Numbered from the stretch's first letter, positions 26,120 through 35,035 are shown. The stretch is DNA of 64,000 nt from Ruoffia sp044336205 (GCA_044336205.1 CP172318.1:2046001-2110000), one strand, 5' to 3'. Numbers and translations are program-made. The notes: a model not told the origin generated them from the letters alone.

Positions 26120-26770
26120 TTATACTTCTTGATTGAAATTATTTGACCAAGCAATAGGGTCTTGATACCAGTTAACTAATGTTTCGTAATGCTTAGCTAA
26201 CTCACCATCTTTTACTGCTACATCAACCAGTTCACTATAGTTTGTCAATGTAAGCAATGGAAAATTAACTCCAGCAAAAGCTTGGTGACCACTTTCCAAT
26301 AGATAGTTGAAAATAGCTGCACAGCCTATAACTTCCCCTCCTGCTTCTGTCACCTTCTGTGCAGCTTCTAAGACGCTTCCTCCGGTACTAATCAAATCCT
26401 CGACCATAACAACCTTACTACCTGGCTTTAAGTAACCTTCAATGGCATTATTCTTACCATGATCTTTTGCACTGGAACGTACATAAATCATTGGTAAATT
26501 CAATATGTTAGCAACAAAAGCAGCGTGAGGAATGCCGGCTGTGGCAGTTCCTGCAATCACCTCAACACCTTCAAAATGACTTTGAATCATTTCTGCAAAG
26601 GCTGACTCGATAAAATCTCGCGCCTGAGGGAAACTCATAATGAGACGGTTATCACAGTAAATCGGGGTCCTTAATCCACTTGCCCAAGTAAAAGGTTCTG
26701 TGGGACGTAAACTTACGGCATTAATTTCTAATAATTTCTCGGCGACTTGTCTAGACACAATGTTATTCAC
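26120..26770 (-). CDS. pyrE: Orotate phosphoribosyltransferase
   Basis: It forms orotidine-5'-monophosphate from orotate and PRPP. The 216-residue protein carries the PRPP motif VVMVEDLISTGGS and the loop YVRSSAKDHGKNN typical of PyrE. It overlaps the pyrF stop by eight bases, showing translational coupling. The rest of the de novo pathway is not in the window, and the operon also contains an MFS transporter. Confidence 0.94.
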   Translation of the reverse strand: MNNIVSRQVAEKLLEINAVSLRPTEPFTWASGLRTPIYCDNRLIMSFPQARDFIESAFAEMIQSHFEGVEVIAGTATAGIPHAAFVANILNLPMIYVRSSAKDHGKNNAIEGYLKPGSKVVMVEDLISTGGSVLEAAQKVTEAGGEVIGCAAIFNYLLESGHQAFAGVNFPLLTLTNYSELVDVAVKDGELAKHYETLVNWYQDPIAWSNNFNQEV

Positions 26771-27506
26771 GTTCTCTCAGCTCCTTTTCTATTATTAAAC
26801 CTGCTTCCCAGTCGGCTTTAATTTGTTGGTAGGCTTTAAGAGGATTCTCTGAATGAGTGATAGGTCTCCCAACGACAATATAGCTACTGCCATTTATAGC
26901 AGCTTCTTTGGGTGTAGTAATCCGGTGTTGGTCATCGGTTGATACCTTACTCAAGCGAATACCTGGAGTGACTGTGATAAAGTTGGATGACAAATGGTCT
27001 TTGAGTAATTGGCTCTCAAGGGGTGAGCAGACAACTCCTTCTAAACCTGCTTCTTCAGTTAACTTAGCATAATTTAGCACACTATCTTCAATTGATCCTT
27101 GAATATTTTGTTGTTGATTCATTACTTCCTGAGAGGTAGAAGTTAGCTGAGTTACTGCTATAAGGATGGGTAGTTTATCGTCTTTCGCCCCTTCAATTAG
27201 ACCTTCTTTAGCCGCTTGCATCATCTTCATACCGCCACTTGCATGAACATTCACCATATCTACCCCACTTTGGGCGAGCACTTTCATACTGCTTTTTACA
27301 GTATTTGGAATATCGTGAAGTTTTAAGTCTAAGAATACGCTGTGGCCTTCTGCCTTCAATATACGAACTAAGTCCATGCCTGCTGCATAAAATAATTCCA
27401 TACCTACTTTTAGGTTTAAGCTCTCTCCATCGAATGGTTCAAGAAAGTTTAGTACGGTTTGCTTATCAGGGAAATCCAAAGCAATGATTGGTTTTACTCT
27501 ATCCAT
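26763..27506 (-). CDS. pyrF: Orotidine-5'-phosphate decarboxylase
   Basis: It converts OMP to UMP. The catalytic signature is VFLDLKLHDIPNTVK. Further TIM-barrel motifs are VNVHASGG and YIVVGRPIT. I choose ATG 27506 (MDRVKPIIALDFPD), giving 247 residues, the normal length, with AAAGGA upstream. Frames starting further up would run through the leader terminator and are rejected. First gene of the pyrF-pyrE-MFS operon behind an attenuator. Confidence 0.93.
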   Translation of the reverse strand: MDRVKPIIALDFPDKQTVLNFLEPFDGESLNLKVGMELFYAAGMDLVRILKAEGHSVFLDLKLHDIPNTVKSSMKVLAQSGVDMVNVHASGGMKMMQAAKEGLIEGAKDDKLPILIAVTQLTSTSQEVMNQQQNIQGSIEDSVLNYAKLTEEAGLEGVVCSPLESQLLKDHLSSNFITVTPGIRLSKVSTDDQHRITTPKEAAINGSSYIVVGRPITHSENPLKAYQQIKADWEAGLIIEKELRERE

Positions 27507-27546
27507 TAATGCGATCATCCTTTCACTTACTTGTAAACTTCTTCGT

Positions 27547-27586
27547 AAAAAAACAGCCGACAACACATTACGTGTTACCGGCTGTT
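27547..27586 (-). terminator. Leader terminator (attenuator) of the pyrF operon
   Basis: A 13-bp-class stem (AACAGCCG...CGGCTGTT, arms 27552-27586) is followed on the minus strand by seven T, about 40 bases before pyrF. A second hairpin (CAGCTATA with TATAGCTG, 27620-27645) precedes it. An imperfect PyrR-loop-like sequence TTCCGTGAGACT lies at about 27692-27704. UMP/PyrR-type attenuation is likely but the antiterminator is not proven. Confidence 0.75.
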
Positions 27587-27730
27587 GAAAACGAGTTGAT
27601 ATGCATGTGAAAGAATACACAGCTATATACCTATAGTATAGCTGACCACTGATATTCTATCCATCTGTAGATGTCACAAGCAACACTTTCGAGTCTCACG
27701 GAACACGATTAAAGTTTACCTATTGGAAAA

Positions 27731-27759
27731 ATTATAATAACAAGTTCATCGAATGTCAA
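27731..27759 (-). promoter_or_regulatory. pyrF operon promoter
   Basis: Consensus TTGACA (27759-27754) and TATAAT (27736-27731) are separated by 17 bp. Transcription should start near 27724, giving a leader of about 220 bases that contains the attenuator. Confidence 0.85.
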
Positions 27760-27797
27760 TATAAATATTCCTATTCCGTTCTATAACAATCATTTAA

Positions 27798-29405
27798 TTA
27801 TTTCTTACTATGTGCCAAACTTGCCTCAACAAAACCTCTGAAGATTGGCTGAGGACGGTTAGGACGTGAAGTGAACTCTGGATGGAATTGTGGTGCAATA
27901 AAGAATGGATGGTCTTGCAATTCAATAATCTCAACTAATCGTCCATCGGGACTTACACCAGAGAATGTTAAACCTTCCTCTTCTAATAATTCACGGTATT
28001 CGTTGTTGAACTCATAGCGGTGACGGTGACGTTCTTCAATGATTTCCTCTCCGTCATATAAGTCGCGAACATGTGACCCCTCAACCAATTTAGCTGGGTA
28101 AAGTCCTAGGCGGAGCGTTCCACCTAACTCAGTATCTTCATTCTGATCTGGTAATAAAGCAATGATCTTGTGTTCTGCTTCTGGATCCAATTCCGTTGAA
28201 TTAGCATTGGTTAATCCCGCAACATTACGTGCAAACTCAACCGCAGCTAATTGCATTCCTAGACAAATCCCAAAGAACGGCACTTTATTCTCACGAGCAT
28301 AACGGATTGCTTCAATCTTACCATCAACACCGCGTTCTCCAAACCCACCAGGAACTAAGATACCATGTGCATCTTTTAGAATCGCATCAACATTCTCAGC
28401 TGTTATATCCTCGGAGTTTATCCACTCTAGTTCGATATCACTGTTATGGGCAAAACCAGCATGTTTTAATGCCTCTACCACAGATAAGTAAGCATCTGGA
28501 AGTTCTACATACTTACCGACTAATGCAATCTTCACTTTATTCTCTAAGTGAAGAACTCGTTGTTCTAGCTCTTTCCAACTAGTCATATCTGCTTCTGGTA
28601 GATCAATACCAAAGTAGTCTAAAACGAGTTGATCCATTTTTTGCTCTTGTAAGCTCAATGGAATGGTATATAAGGTTTCAACATCGCGTGATTCAATGAC
28701 TGCTTCTGTTGTAACATCACAAAACAGTGCTAATTTATCTTTAATGGATTGTGGCAGTGCTTCTTCAGTTCTCACAACAAGTAAGTTTGGTTGGATTCCT
28801 AATGATCGTAATTCCTTCACGCTGTGTTGTGTAGGTTTTGTCTTTAATTCTCCCGCTGCTTTTAAGTAAGGGATTAATGTTGTATGAATATACAAAACAT
28901 TACTTGATCCTACTTCTGTACGCATCTGGCGAAGCGCTTCTAAGAATGGCAGGCCTTCGATATCTCCAACCGTTCCCCCAACTTCAGTAATAACTATATC
29001 TGCATCAGTGGTTTCTGCAGCGCGCATAATTTTATCTTTAATTTCGTTAGTTACATGAGGAATCACTTGAACTGTAGCACCATTATACTCACCTTGACGC
29101 TCTCTTCTTAGAACTTGGTCATAGACTTTCCCTGCTGTAACACTTGAATATTCATTGAGATTAATATCAATAAAACGCTCATAGTGACCTAAGTCTAAGT
29201 CCGTTTCTGCACCATCATTTGTAACAAACACTTCCCCATGTTGGTAAGGACTCATTGTACCTGGATCAATATTTAAATAAGGATCAAATTTTTGAATATT
29301 TACCTTTAAGCCTCTATTTTTAAGCAGTCTTCCTAATGAAGCTGCCACTATTCCTTTACCAATTGATGACACTACACCACCGGTCACAAAAATATATTTT
29401 GTCAT
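27798..29405 (-). CDS. pyrG: CTP synthase
   Basis: It aminates UTP to CTP using glutamine. The 535-residue protein has the N-terminal synthase domain starting KYIFVTGGVVSSIGKGI with a P-loop, ITEVGGTVGDIEG, and a C-terminal class I glutaminase with FGICLGMQ (nucleophile Cys) and HPEF. The length is normal. It follows rpoE, the conserved Firmicutes order, and has its own leader of the CTP-sensing type. ATG with AAAGGAGA. Confidence 0.96.
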   Translation of the reverse strand: MTKYIFVTGGVVSSIGKGIVAASLGRLLKNRGLKVNIQKFDPYLNIDPGTMSPYQHGEVFVTNDGAETDLDLGHYERFIDINLNEYSSVTAGKVYDQVLRRERQGEYNGATVQVIPHVTNEIKDKIMRAAETTDADIVITEVGGTVGDIEGLPFLEALRQMRTEVGSSNVLYIHTTLIPYLKAAGELKTKPTQHSVKELRSLGIQPNLLVVRTEEALPQSIKDKLALFCDVTTEAVIESRDVETLYTIPLSLQEQKMDQLVLDYFGIDLPEADMTSWKELEQRVLHLENKVKIALVGKYVELPDAYLSVVEALKHAGFAHNSDIELEWINSEDITAENVDAILKDAHGILVPGGFGERGVDGKIEAIRYARENKVPFFGICLGMQLAAVEFARNVAGLTNANSTELDPEAEHKIIALLPDQNEDTELGGTLRLGLYPAKLVEGSHVRDLYDGEEIIEERHRHRYEFNNEYRELLEEEGLTFSGVSPDGRLVEIIELQDHPFFIAPQFHPEFTSRPNRPQPIFRGFVEASLAHSKK

Positions 29406-29449
29406 GATAATTATCTCCTTTGTTTTTTAGTTGGGTTAAAAACACAAAA

Positions 29450-29553
29450 GCCCCCTATTCCTTATTGGAATAGGGGAGCTCATTAAGTAGATTGCCCTTT
29501 ACGTTTGAAAGGTGCCCAAGTTAGATAATAGTATAACTATTGGATTTCGTCAA
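29450..29553 (-). promoter_or_regulatory. pyrG promoter and CTP-sensitive attenuator
   Basis: The promoter TTGACG (29553-29548) and TATTAT (29530-29525) with a 17-bp spacer is followed seven bases later by GGGC (29517-29514). A terminator stem (GCTCCCCTATTCC with GGAATAGGGGGC, arms 29450-29479) plus TTTT lies about 40 bases on. In Bacillus pyrG, low CTP stalls at GGGC and adds extra G that pair with the C-rich arm and prevent termination. All parts needed for that are here. Confidence 0.8.
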
Positions 29554-29565
29554 CAAAAAAATACA

Positions 29566-30225
29566 TTATTCTTCGTCTTCATCCTCTAATTCAAACTCAT
29601 CATCGTCTTCAAAATCTTCATCTACTTCTTCATCAAAGTCTTCATCGTCTTCGTCTAAGTCAATATCATCGTCACCTAACTCAGATAAATCACGAGCATA
29701 AACGCCTAATTCTTGATTATCATCATCTTCATCTTCGTCATCTGGTGCAATTTCTACAACTTCCTCTACATCATCTTCGTCTTCATCTTCAAATTCTTCT
29801 TCATCTTCGTAGATATCGTCTAAGTCTTCTGGATCATCGTCGTTATAGTCGATCATATCTTCGCCCTCATCAAAGGCATTTAACTTACGTTTCTTCTTGC
29901 GACGGCGACGACGTGGTAGGTCATCGTCATCGATTGAACTAACAATCTCTTCATCAATTGAATCAATAGGATACCAAGCTCTTAACCCCCAACGGTTATC
30001 TCCTAAAGAAATGAATCGACCATCAATATTCATATCTGTATAGAATCGTGCCATTTTCGATTCAAGTTCTTCTTCAGATAGGTTTAAGTATTCTTGGATA
30101 CGAACTAATAAATCCGTAAAATCATACACATCACCAGTCTCTTCAATAATGGCATGCGCAACCTCGACTAAAGAAAGTTCATCAACATTTTGTCCTTCAA
30201 ATTGTTTTAATTCCAAACTTTCCAC
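29566..30225 (-). CDS. rpoE: DNA-directed RNA polymerase delta subunit
   Basis: This Gram-positive polymerase subunit raises promoter selectivity and recycling. The N-terminal HARE-HTH domain (residues 1-95: SLVEVAHAIIEETGDVYDF, then FISLGDNRWGLRAWYP) is followed by a Lys/Arg patch (RRRRRKKKRKL) and a long Asp/Glu-rich disordered tail (about residues 125-219). 219 residues, slightly longer than Bacillus (173) because of the tail. It sits upstream of pyrG as in Bacillus. Confidence 0.94.
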   Translation of the reverse strand: MESLELKQFEGQNVDELSLVEVAHAIIEETGDVYDFTDLLVRIQEYLNLSEEELESKMARFYTDMNIDGRFISLGDNRWGLRAWYPIDSIDEEIVSSIDDDDLPRRRRRKKKRKLNAFDEGEDMIDYNDDDPEDLDDIYEDEEEFEDEDEDDVEEVVEIAPDDEDEDDDNQELGVYARDLSELGDDDIDLDEDDEDFDEEVDEDFEDDDEFELEDEDEE

Positions 30226-30258
30226 ATCCTTCCTTATATTCTTATATATATTACCTAT

Positions 30259-30678
30259 TTAATCTTTATAATGCAATTGAAATTCATAGTCACCTAATGG
30301 CTCATCATTAACAATAATTTTATAATTAATAATGAGTTTCACCCCAATTTCTGATTCTTCAAAGCGAATTTGTTGAGTATCTATGATCATCTCCCATAAA
30401 CCTTGCGGTGTCATATATGATGTATATGTTTGGTTAGATGGGTCGAATGTTAATGTATATTGAGGTTGTTTAATCTCAGCAAGTAGGTGCCCCTTTTCGC
30501 GATTGGTATACCATTTGACCTCAATTGGCACATTATCTAGGTCCGTGTAAGTAATCTTCGAATAGGTGTTCACATCAATCAATACACCTTGAGCATTCAA
30601 TAACCATTTATCTTTATGAGCTTGATTATGATATCGAATCTCTTGATTAACTTCAAGCTGGACATTTTTTCTTTGCAT
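30259..30678 (-). CDS. DUF1934 family beta-barrel protein
   Basis: This 139-residue protein matches the DUF1934 (YwiB-like) family, a lipocalin/calycin-like beta barrel found next to rpoE or argS in Firmicutes. The pattern of alternating strands (VQLEVNQEIRYH, YSKITYTDLDN, IQLIINYKI-type end LGDYEFQLHYKD) fits. The function is unknown. ATG 30678 is preferred over an upstream TTG. It is upstream of rpoE by about 34 bases and probably co-transcribed. Confidence 0.7.
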   Translation of the reverse strand: MQRKNVQLEVNQEIRYHNQAHKDKWLLNAQGVLIDVNTYSKITYTDLDNVPIEVKWYTNREKGHLLAEIKQPQYTLTFDPSNQTYTSYMTPQGLWEMIIDTQQIRFEESEIGVKLIINYKIIVNDEPLGDYEFQLHYKD

Positions 30679-30777
30679 ATTTTCACCACACAATCTCTAG
30701 ATGTTACTATTATAAAGGATAATTTGATATAATAAAACTACTCTTAATAATTATTTTACAGTTAAAGGACGGATTTA

Positions 30778-31632
30778 ATGCTTTCTATTCAAGAATTTCT
30801 ATCAAGACAAGAATGGCTGGTATTCAAAGAAGAAGACAATCCTGCTAAAGGAGATCCCAATAGTGCTTTAAGTTACCAAGATAGCTTCATTCGTTGGTTA
30901 CCTCAACTTAATGATCATGTAGAGTTACCTAAAGGCATATTACATTTCTATCCGAATGATTTTAATACAGTCTTACTTGGAGCTAAGGATACGCGTCTTA
31001 CTGAATTAGCTAATGCGAATGCTTATCTAACTGACCAAAGTTACTCCGTTGTCCAACGTCCTCACGGCGGACTGGCAGTGGTGAACGACCCTGGTGTGAT
31101 TAACTTTGGTATTGTCAGTGATAATCGTTATTTTAAATTGAGTATTGATGATGCTTATGAACAAATGGTTCGAATCGTAGCGGAATCTCTCAAAAAGTTC
31201 AATTTAACTGTTGAAAGTTATGAAATTCCAGATTCATACTGCCCTGGCAAGTATGACCTTGTAGTAAACGGTCAGAAAATCGGTGGTATTGCCCAACGAA
31301 GATTCAAGTCTGGTGTCGCAACCGCGGCATATATTAGTGTCAATGGTGACCAAAATAAACGCGCTGAATTAATCCAATCTTTCTACCGCATTGGGGAAGC
31401 AACTGCAGACTATCCTTTAATTAATCCGAGTTCGATGACAACCATTGAGGCAGCTATTGGCTCTAATATCTCTGTCTCTGATTACCAAGCTCATGTCATT
31501 GAAATCTTCAAAGAACACTCACATATTGAAGCGGGTGATTTTGATGTTGAACAACTACATGAATTATATAATAAAGCTTATCAAAAGATTGCAGACCGAT
31601 CCCAAAAAATCCAACCTAATCACCTACCTTAA
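30778..31632 (+). CDS. lipL: Octanoyl-[GcvH]:protein N-octanoyltransferase (LipL-like)
   Basis: It belongs to the BPL/LplA catalytic fold and in Bacillus LipL moves octanoyl from GcvH to E2 subunits during lipoate synthesis. The 284-residue protein has VQRPHGGLAVV, then a Cys at residue 155 (SYCPGKYDLVVNGQKIGGIAQRR) matching the LipL acyl-acceptor Cys and the KIxGIAQRR loop. It is followed 11 bases later by the YwfO-like gene, as ywfL neighbours ywfO in Bacillus. LplA-type ligase is the alternative; the Cys favours LipL. Confidence 0.75.
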   Translation: MLSIQEFLSRQEWLVFKEEDNPAKGDPNSALSYQDSFIRWLPQLNDHVELPKGILHFYPNDFNTVLLGAKDTRLTELANANAYLTDQSYSVVQRPHGGLAVVNDPGVINFGIVSDNRYFKLSIDDAYEQMVRIVAESLKKFNLTVESYEIPDSYCPGKYDLVVNGQKIGGIAQRRFKSGVATAAYISVNGDQNKRAELIQSFYRIGEATADYPLINPSSMTTIEAAIGSNISVSDYQAHVIEIFKEHSHIEAGDFDVEQLHELYNKAYQKIADRSQKIQPNHLP

Positions 31633-31643
31633 GGAGCGATAAT

Positions 31644-33041
31644 ATGACGACTTATCATGAAAGATACATGTTACAAGTTCTTCCACGTGAGAAAGTATTC
31701 CGTGATCCTGTCCACGATTATATTCACATTCAAGATGCTATTATCCTTAAACTTATCGACACGGTGGAATTCCAACGTCTACGTCGCATTCGCCAGTTAG
31801 GAACAAGCTCTTACACTTTTCATGGTGCTGAACATAGTCGATTCAATCATTCTTTAGGTGTATATGAGATTACACGTCGAATTATTAATAATTTTGTTCG
31901 CAATTATCCTAGTGTACATGAAGGTGATGGGTTGTGGGATGATAGTGACCGCTTAGTCGCCTTGTGTGCGGCCCTTCTTCATGATATTGGGCATGGTCCT
32001 TTCTCGCATACTTTCGAAGGAATCTTCGGCACAGACCATGAATTAGTCACTCAACAAATTATCACTTCTGAAGACACTGAGATTAATCATGTTCTTAGAC
32101 TAATGGGTGATGACTTCCCGGATAAAGTAGCATCAGTCATTGATAAGACTTACCCTAACCAACAAGTCGTTCAACTTATATCTAGCCAGATTGATGCTGA
32201 CCGAATGGATTACTTAATTCGCGACGCTTATTATGCTGGGGTAAGTTACGGAACTTTTGATATCACACGAATTCTTCGAGTAATTCGTCCGTTCAACAAC
32301 AAAATTGTCTTTGACTTCTCGGGTATGCATGCCGTTGAACACTATGTCGTTAGCCGCTATCAGATGTACATGCAAGTCTACTTCCATCCGGTATCTAGAG
32401 GAATGGAAGAGCTGTTACGCAATCTACTGTCACGTGCTAAGTACTGTTATGAGAATAAAGAAGATGAGATGAAGTTACCTATTGATTTATTGAAGCCATT
32501 TCTTAAAGGGAATTGGTCTTTAGAAGATTACTTAAGATTAGACGATTATGTATTAAGTAGCTACTTCACCCATTGGTTAGATGAAGAAGATGAGATATTA
32601 CGTGATTTATCATATCGTTTCTTAAACCGCAAACCTTTTAAATCATTACTGATTAGCGATGATACACGTGATGAGTTAACAAGCTCTCTTCAAAATGAGT
32701 TACGTAAAGAGGGCTTTGATCCTGAATTTTACTTTGGTGAGAATAGTTCCTTTGATCTACCTTATGATTTCTATCGTCCAGATTCAACAAGCACCCGTAC
32801 TCAAATTGACTTTGTGACTAAGCAGAACCAAGTCGTTGAACTATCTCAAGTGAGTGCGTTAGTTCAATCGCTAACAGGAGTGCCTCGTGGAGAAGACCGA
32901 TTATATTATCCTCGAGAGTTATTACATAACATTCTCAAAATTGACAAAAACCAACTTTCAGCCGACCAAGAAAAAATCCTAGCTGCATACTACGATGAGA
33001 CTAATGATGTCACCTTCAATATTCAGCAGAGATTGTTTTAG
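31644..33041 (+). CDS. HD-domain phosphohydrolase (YwfO/EF1143-like)
   Basis: The 465-residue protein has VFRDPVHDYIHI at its start, then HSRFNHSLGVY and LLHDIGHGPFSHTFE, the HD metal ligands, with QIDADRMDYLIRDAYYAG further on. Enterococcal EF1143 of this family is a nucleotide-activated dNTP triphosphohydrolase, so a role in dNTP balance is plausible. ATG with AAGGAGCGA. It shares a transcript with lipL and ends at a good terminator. Confidence 0.85.
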   Translation: MTTYHERYMLQVLPREKVFRDPVHDYIHIQDAIILKLIDTVEFQRLRRIRQLGTSSYTFHGAEHSRFNHSLGVYEITRRIINNFVRNYPSVHEGDGLWDDSDRLVALCAALLHDIGHGPFSHTFEGIFGTDHELVTQQIITSEDTEINHVLRLMGDDFPDKVASVIDKTYPNQQVVQLISSQIDADRMDYLIRDAYYAGVSYGTFDITRILRVIRPFNNKIVFDFSGMHAVEHYVVSRYQMYMQVYFHPVSRGMEELLRNLLSRAKYCYENKEDEMKLPIDLLKPFLKGNWSLEDYLRLDDYVLSSYFTHWLDEEDEILRDLSYRFLNRKPFKSLLISDDTRDELTSSLQNELRKEGFDPEFYFGENSSFDLPYDFYRPDSTSTRTQIDFVTKQNQVVELSQVSALVQSLTGVPRGEDRLYYPRELLHNILKIDKNQLSADQEKILAAYYDETNDVTFNIQQRLF

Positions 33042-33090
33042 GTTTAAATTATAGTGTACTCGCCGTCAATTCAATATATTCTATTAAGTT

Positions 33091-33120
33091 AATTCGCTCT
33101 TTTTGAGCGAATTTTATTTT
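33091..33120 (+). terminator. Terminator of lipL-ywfO transcript
   Basis: AATTCGCTC pairs with GAGCGAATT, followed by TTATTTTTT. Confidence 0.85.
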
Positions 33121-33255
33121 TTATGTAGGTAAATTTAGATTAATCTCGACTGAAAGAAGATGAACGAGGCTGGGACAAAAGCCACTAAATAAAAACGACG
33201 AGAAATTAGATTAACTAATTTTCTCGTCGTTTTTGCTATATATAATTAGGCATAC

Positions 33256-33317
33256 AAAAAGCACCCTGATATAATATTAGTAAATAGACACTAAACATTA
33301 AAGGGGTGCTTTTTATG
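33256..33317 (+). promoter_or_regulatory. Transposase promoter with read-through-sensitive hairpin
   Basis: AAAAAGCACCC (33256-33266) is perfectly complementary to GGGTGCTTTTT (33304-33314), which covers the ribosome site just before ATG 33315. An extended -10 (TG-A-TATAAT, 33267-33275) lies between them, so only transcripts entering from outside contain both arms and hide the start. The same layout is in copy 2. Confidence 0.6.
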
Positions 33318-34844
33318 TACGTACATTATAACATGAATCAAACTTCACTTCCATTAGAATTATCTACTTGTATTGATCCCAACCATATTGTTTTTTCTAT
33401 CTATAACTTTGTCGATTCATTGGACGATCATTACTTTAAAATTTTTGAGACTCAGGACGGTCGTCCTGCCTATCACCCAAAACCACTCATCATGTCTCTT
33501 CTTTATGCTTACAGTAAAGGTATTTTTAGTGGTCGAAAGATTGAAGAAATGATGGAAGAAAATCTACCGATGCAATGGCTTGTTGCCCAACAAGTGATTA
33601 GCTATCGCACGATTAATCGATTTCGTTCTTCTGACAACTGTAGTCGTCTTTTAGAGAATATATTTATCGAATTTACAATTCAATTAAAATTGGAAAAACT
33701 AATCACTTTAGAGAATGTCTTTATTGATGGGACGAAGATTGAAGCCAATGCCAATAAGTATACTTTTGTCTGGAGAAAAGCAACGGAAAGATTTGCGGAA
33801 CGTCTGAAAACATCTGCTCGTGAATATTACTTTGAAGAAATTCAACCGATGGTTGATGCAGGTATTCAATACGATGAAGAGTTGGAATTGGAAGAGTCTA
33901 TGCTTCAAGAGATTACCGAACTAATTGAAGAAGAAGTTGAAAAACTGTCACAAGATATTGAAGAGAATCCTGTAAAAGGACCAGATCCTCGTAAACAAGC
34001 TCGTCGTCGCCTCAAGAAACATCATCGGAAAGTGAGCCAGGATTTTCTGCCTCGAAAACGAAAGTATCATCAACAGTTTGAGACGTTCGATGGTCGAAAC
34101 AGTTACTCAAAAACAGATACTGATGCGACGTTTATGCGAATGAAAGACGACCCTATGATGAATGGTCAGTTGAAAGCCGGGTATAATATTCAGATTGGTA
34201 CAGAAAATCAATTTGTTCTTCATTATGATGTTTTTCCGAATCCGACGGATACACGGACGCTACAACCTTTTATCGAAACCTTTCCTCATCGACCTAAACG
34301 CATTGTAGCTGATGCAGGGTACGGTAGTGAAGAAAACTTAACTTACTTAGACGATAATGATATTGACCATCTTATTAAATACAACCGATTTGATAAAGAC
34401 CAAAAAAAGAAACACAAAACATCAGATAAAAACTTAGGAAATTGGGTTTATAATGAAGAAGAAAAGACCTTTACGCACCCAGACGGTACGATCTATTACT
34501 ACAGCCATCAATCCAAACGGAGAAATAAATTGAGTGGCTATACTTCTCAAGTAGCGGTTTATAAACCAACAGATCCAGAGAATGCGCCGCAAAAGGCGCT
34601 TTACTATAATGAGAAGTATCAAATTTTGAAAAATACAGAAGCAGAAAAGCTTTTATCTAAAGAAGGTTCAACAATCTTTGCCAAACGAAAGATTGATGTT
34701 GAGCCAGTCTTTGGCCAGATAAAGGCTAATTTAGGATTCACACGATTTAACCTAAGGGGTAAATCGAAGGTAAAAACAGACATTGGGTTGGTCTTGATGG
34801 CCAACAATCTGAAGAAATATGCAAAAAACAAGGTAATAAAATAA
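33315..34844 (+). CDS. IS1182-family transposase, copy 1
   Basis: The 509-residue protein has the N-terminal DUF772 domain (GRPAYHPKPLIMSLLYAYSKG, ISYRTINRFR), DDE residues in NVFIDGTKIEAN, RIVADAGYGSEEN and the C-terminal RKIDVEPVFGQIKANLGF. A charged insertion lies around residues 155-235. ATG 33315 has AAAGGGG at correct spacing; GTG three codons upstream is inside the ribosome site. Identical to the gene in copy 2. Confidence 0.88.
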   Translation: MYVHYNMNQTSLPLELSTCIDPNHIVFSIYNFVDSLDDHYFKIFETQDGRPAYHPKPLIMSLLYAYSKGIFSGRKIEEMMEENLPMQWLVAQQVISYRTINRFRSSDNCSRLLENIFIEFTIQLKLEKLITLENVFIDGTKIEANANKYTFVWRKATERFAERLKTSAREYYFEEIQPMVDAGIQYDEELELEESMLQEITELIEEEVEKLSQDIEENPVKGPDPRKQARRRLKKHHRKVSQDFLPRKRKYHQQFETFDGRNSYSKTDTDATFMRMKDDPMMNGQLKAGYNIQIGTENQFVLHYDVFPNPTDTRTLQPFIETFPHRPKRIVADAGYGSEENLTYLDDNDIDHLIKYNRFDKDQKKKHKTSDKNLGNWVYNEEEKTFTHPDGTIYYYSHQSKRRNKLSGYTSQVAVYKPTDPENAPQKALYYNEKYQILKNTEAEKLLSKEGSTIFAKRKIDVEPVFGQIKANLGFTRFNLRGKSKVKTDIGLVLMANNLKKYAKNKVIK

Positions 34845-34975
34845 GAGAACTTACAAATTCTTTGACAGAAAATGTAGGTTCTCTTTTATTTTAGAATCCA
34901 GGACCTTTTGTCCCAGCCTCGTTCGACGACGCGAATGTCGCACTAACCCAATCTACTCAGGCGTTCTACAACAAA

Positions 34976-35020
34976 AATCTACTTAATGAGCAAAAGGATT
35001 CAAACTCATTAAGTAGATTT
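34976..35020 (-). terminator. Terminator of the metQ-amidohydrolase operon
   Basis: A 16-bp stem (AAATCTACTTAATGAG with its complement), followed on the minus strand by TTTTTG. Confidence 0.8.
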
Positions 35021-35035
35021 AGTTTTAATACTTAT

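Larger units (their letters stand above)
33166..34920 (+). mobile_element. IS1182-family element, copy 1 (1755 bp)
   Basis: Ends carry the inverted repeat GAGGCTGGGACAAAA / TTTTGTCCCAGCCTC. One intact transposase and an internal protective hairpin (33193-33234 region) are present. The flanks extend the inversion (GAAC left, GTTC right), as if the element had entered the loop of a terminator-like hairpin. Copy 2 at 55365-57119 appears identical and has the same orientation. Confidence 0.85.

Noticed and set aside
27507..27620. N-terminal extension of pyrF
   Set aside because: The open frame continues upstream through the leader terminator; the normal PyrF length and the ribosome site support 27506.
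29745..29942. Leu/His/Arg-rich frame opposite rpoE
   Set aside because: It is the antisense shadow of the acidic tail of rpoE and has a composition expected for that.
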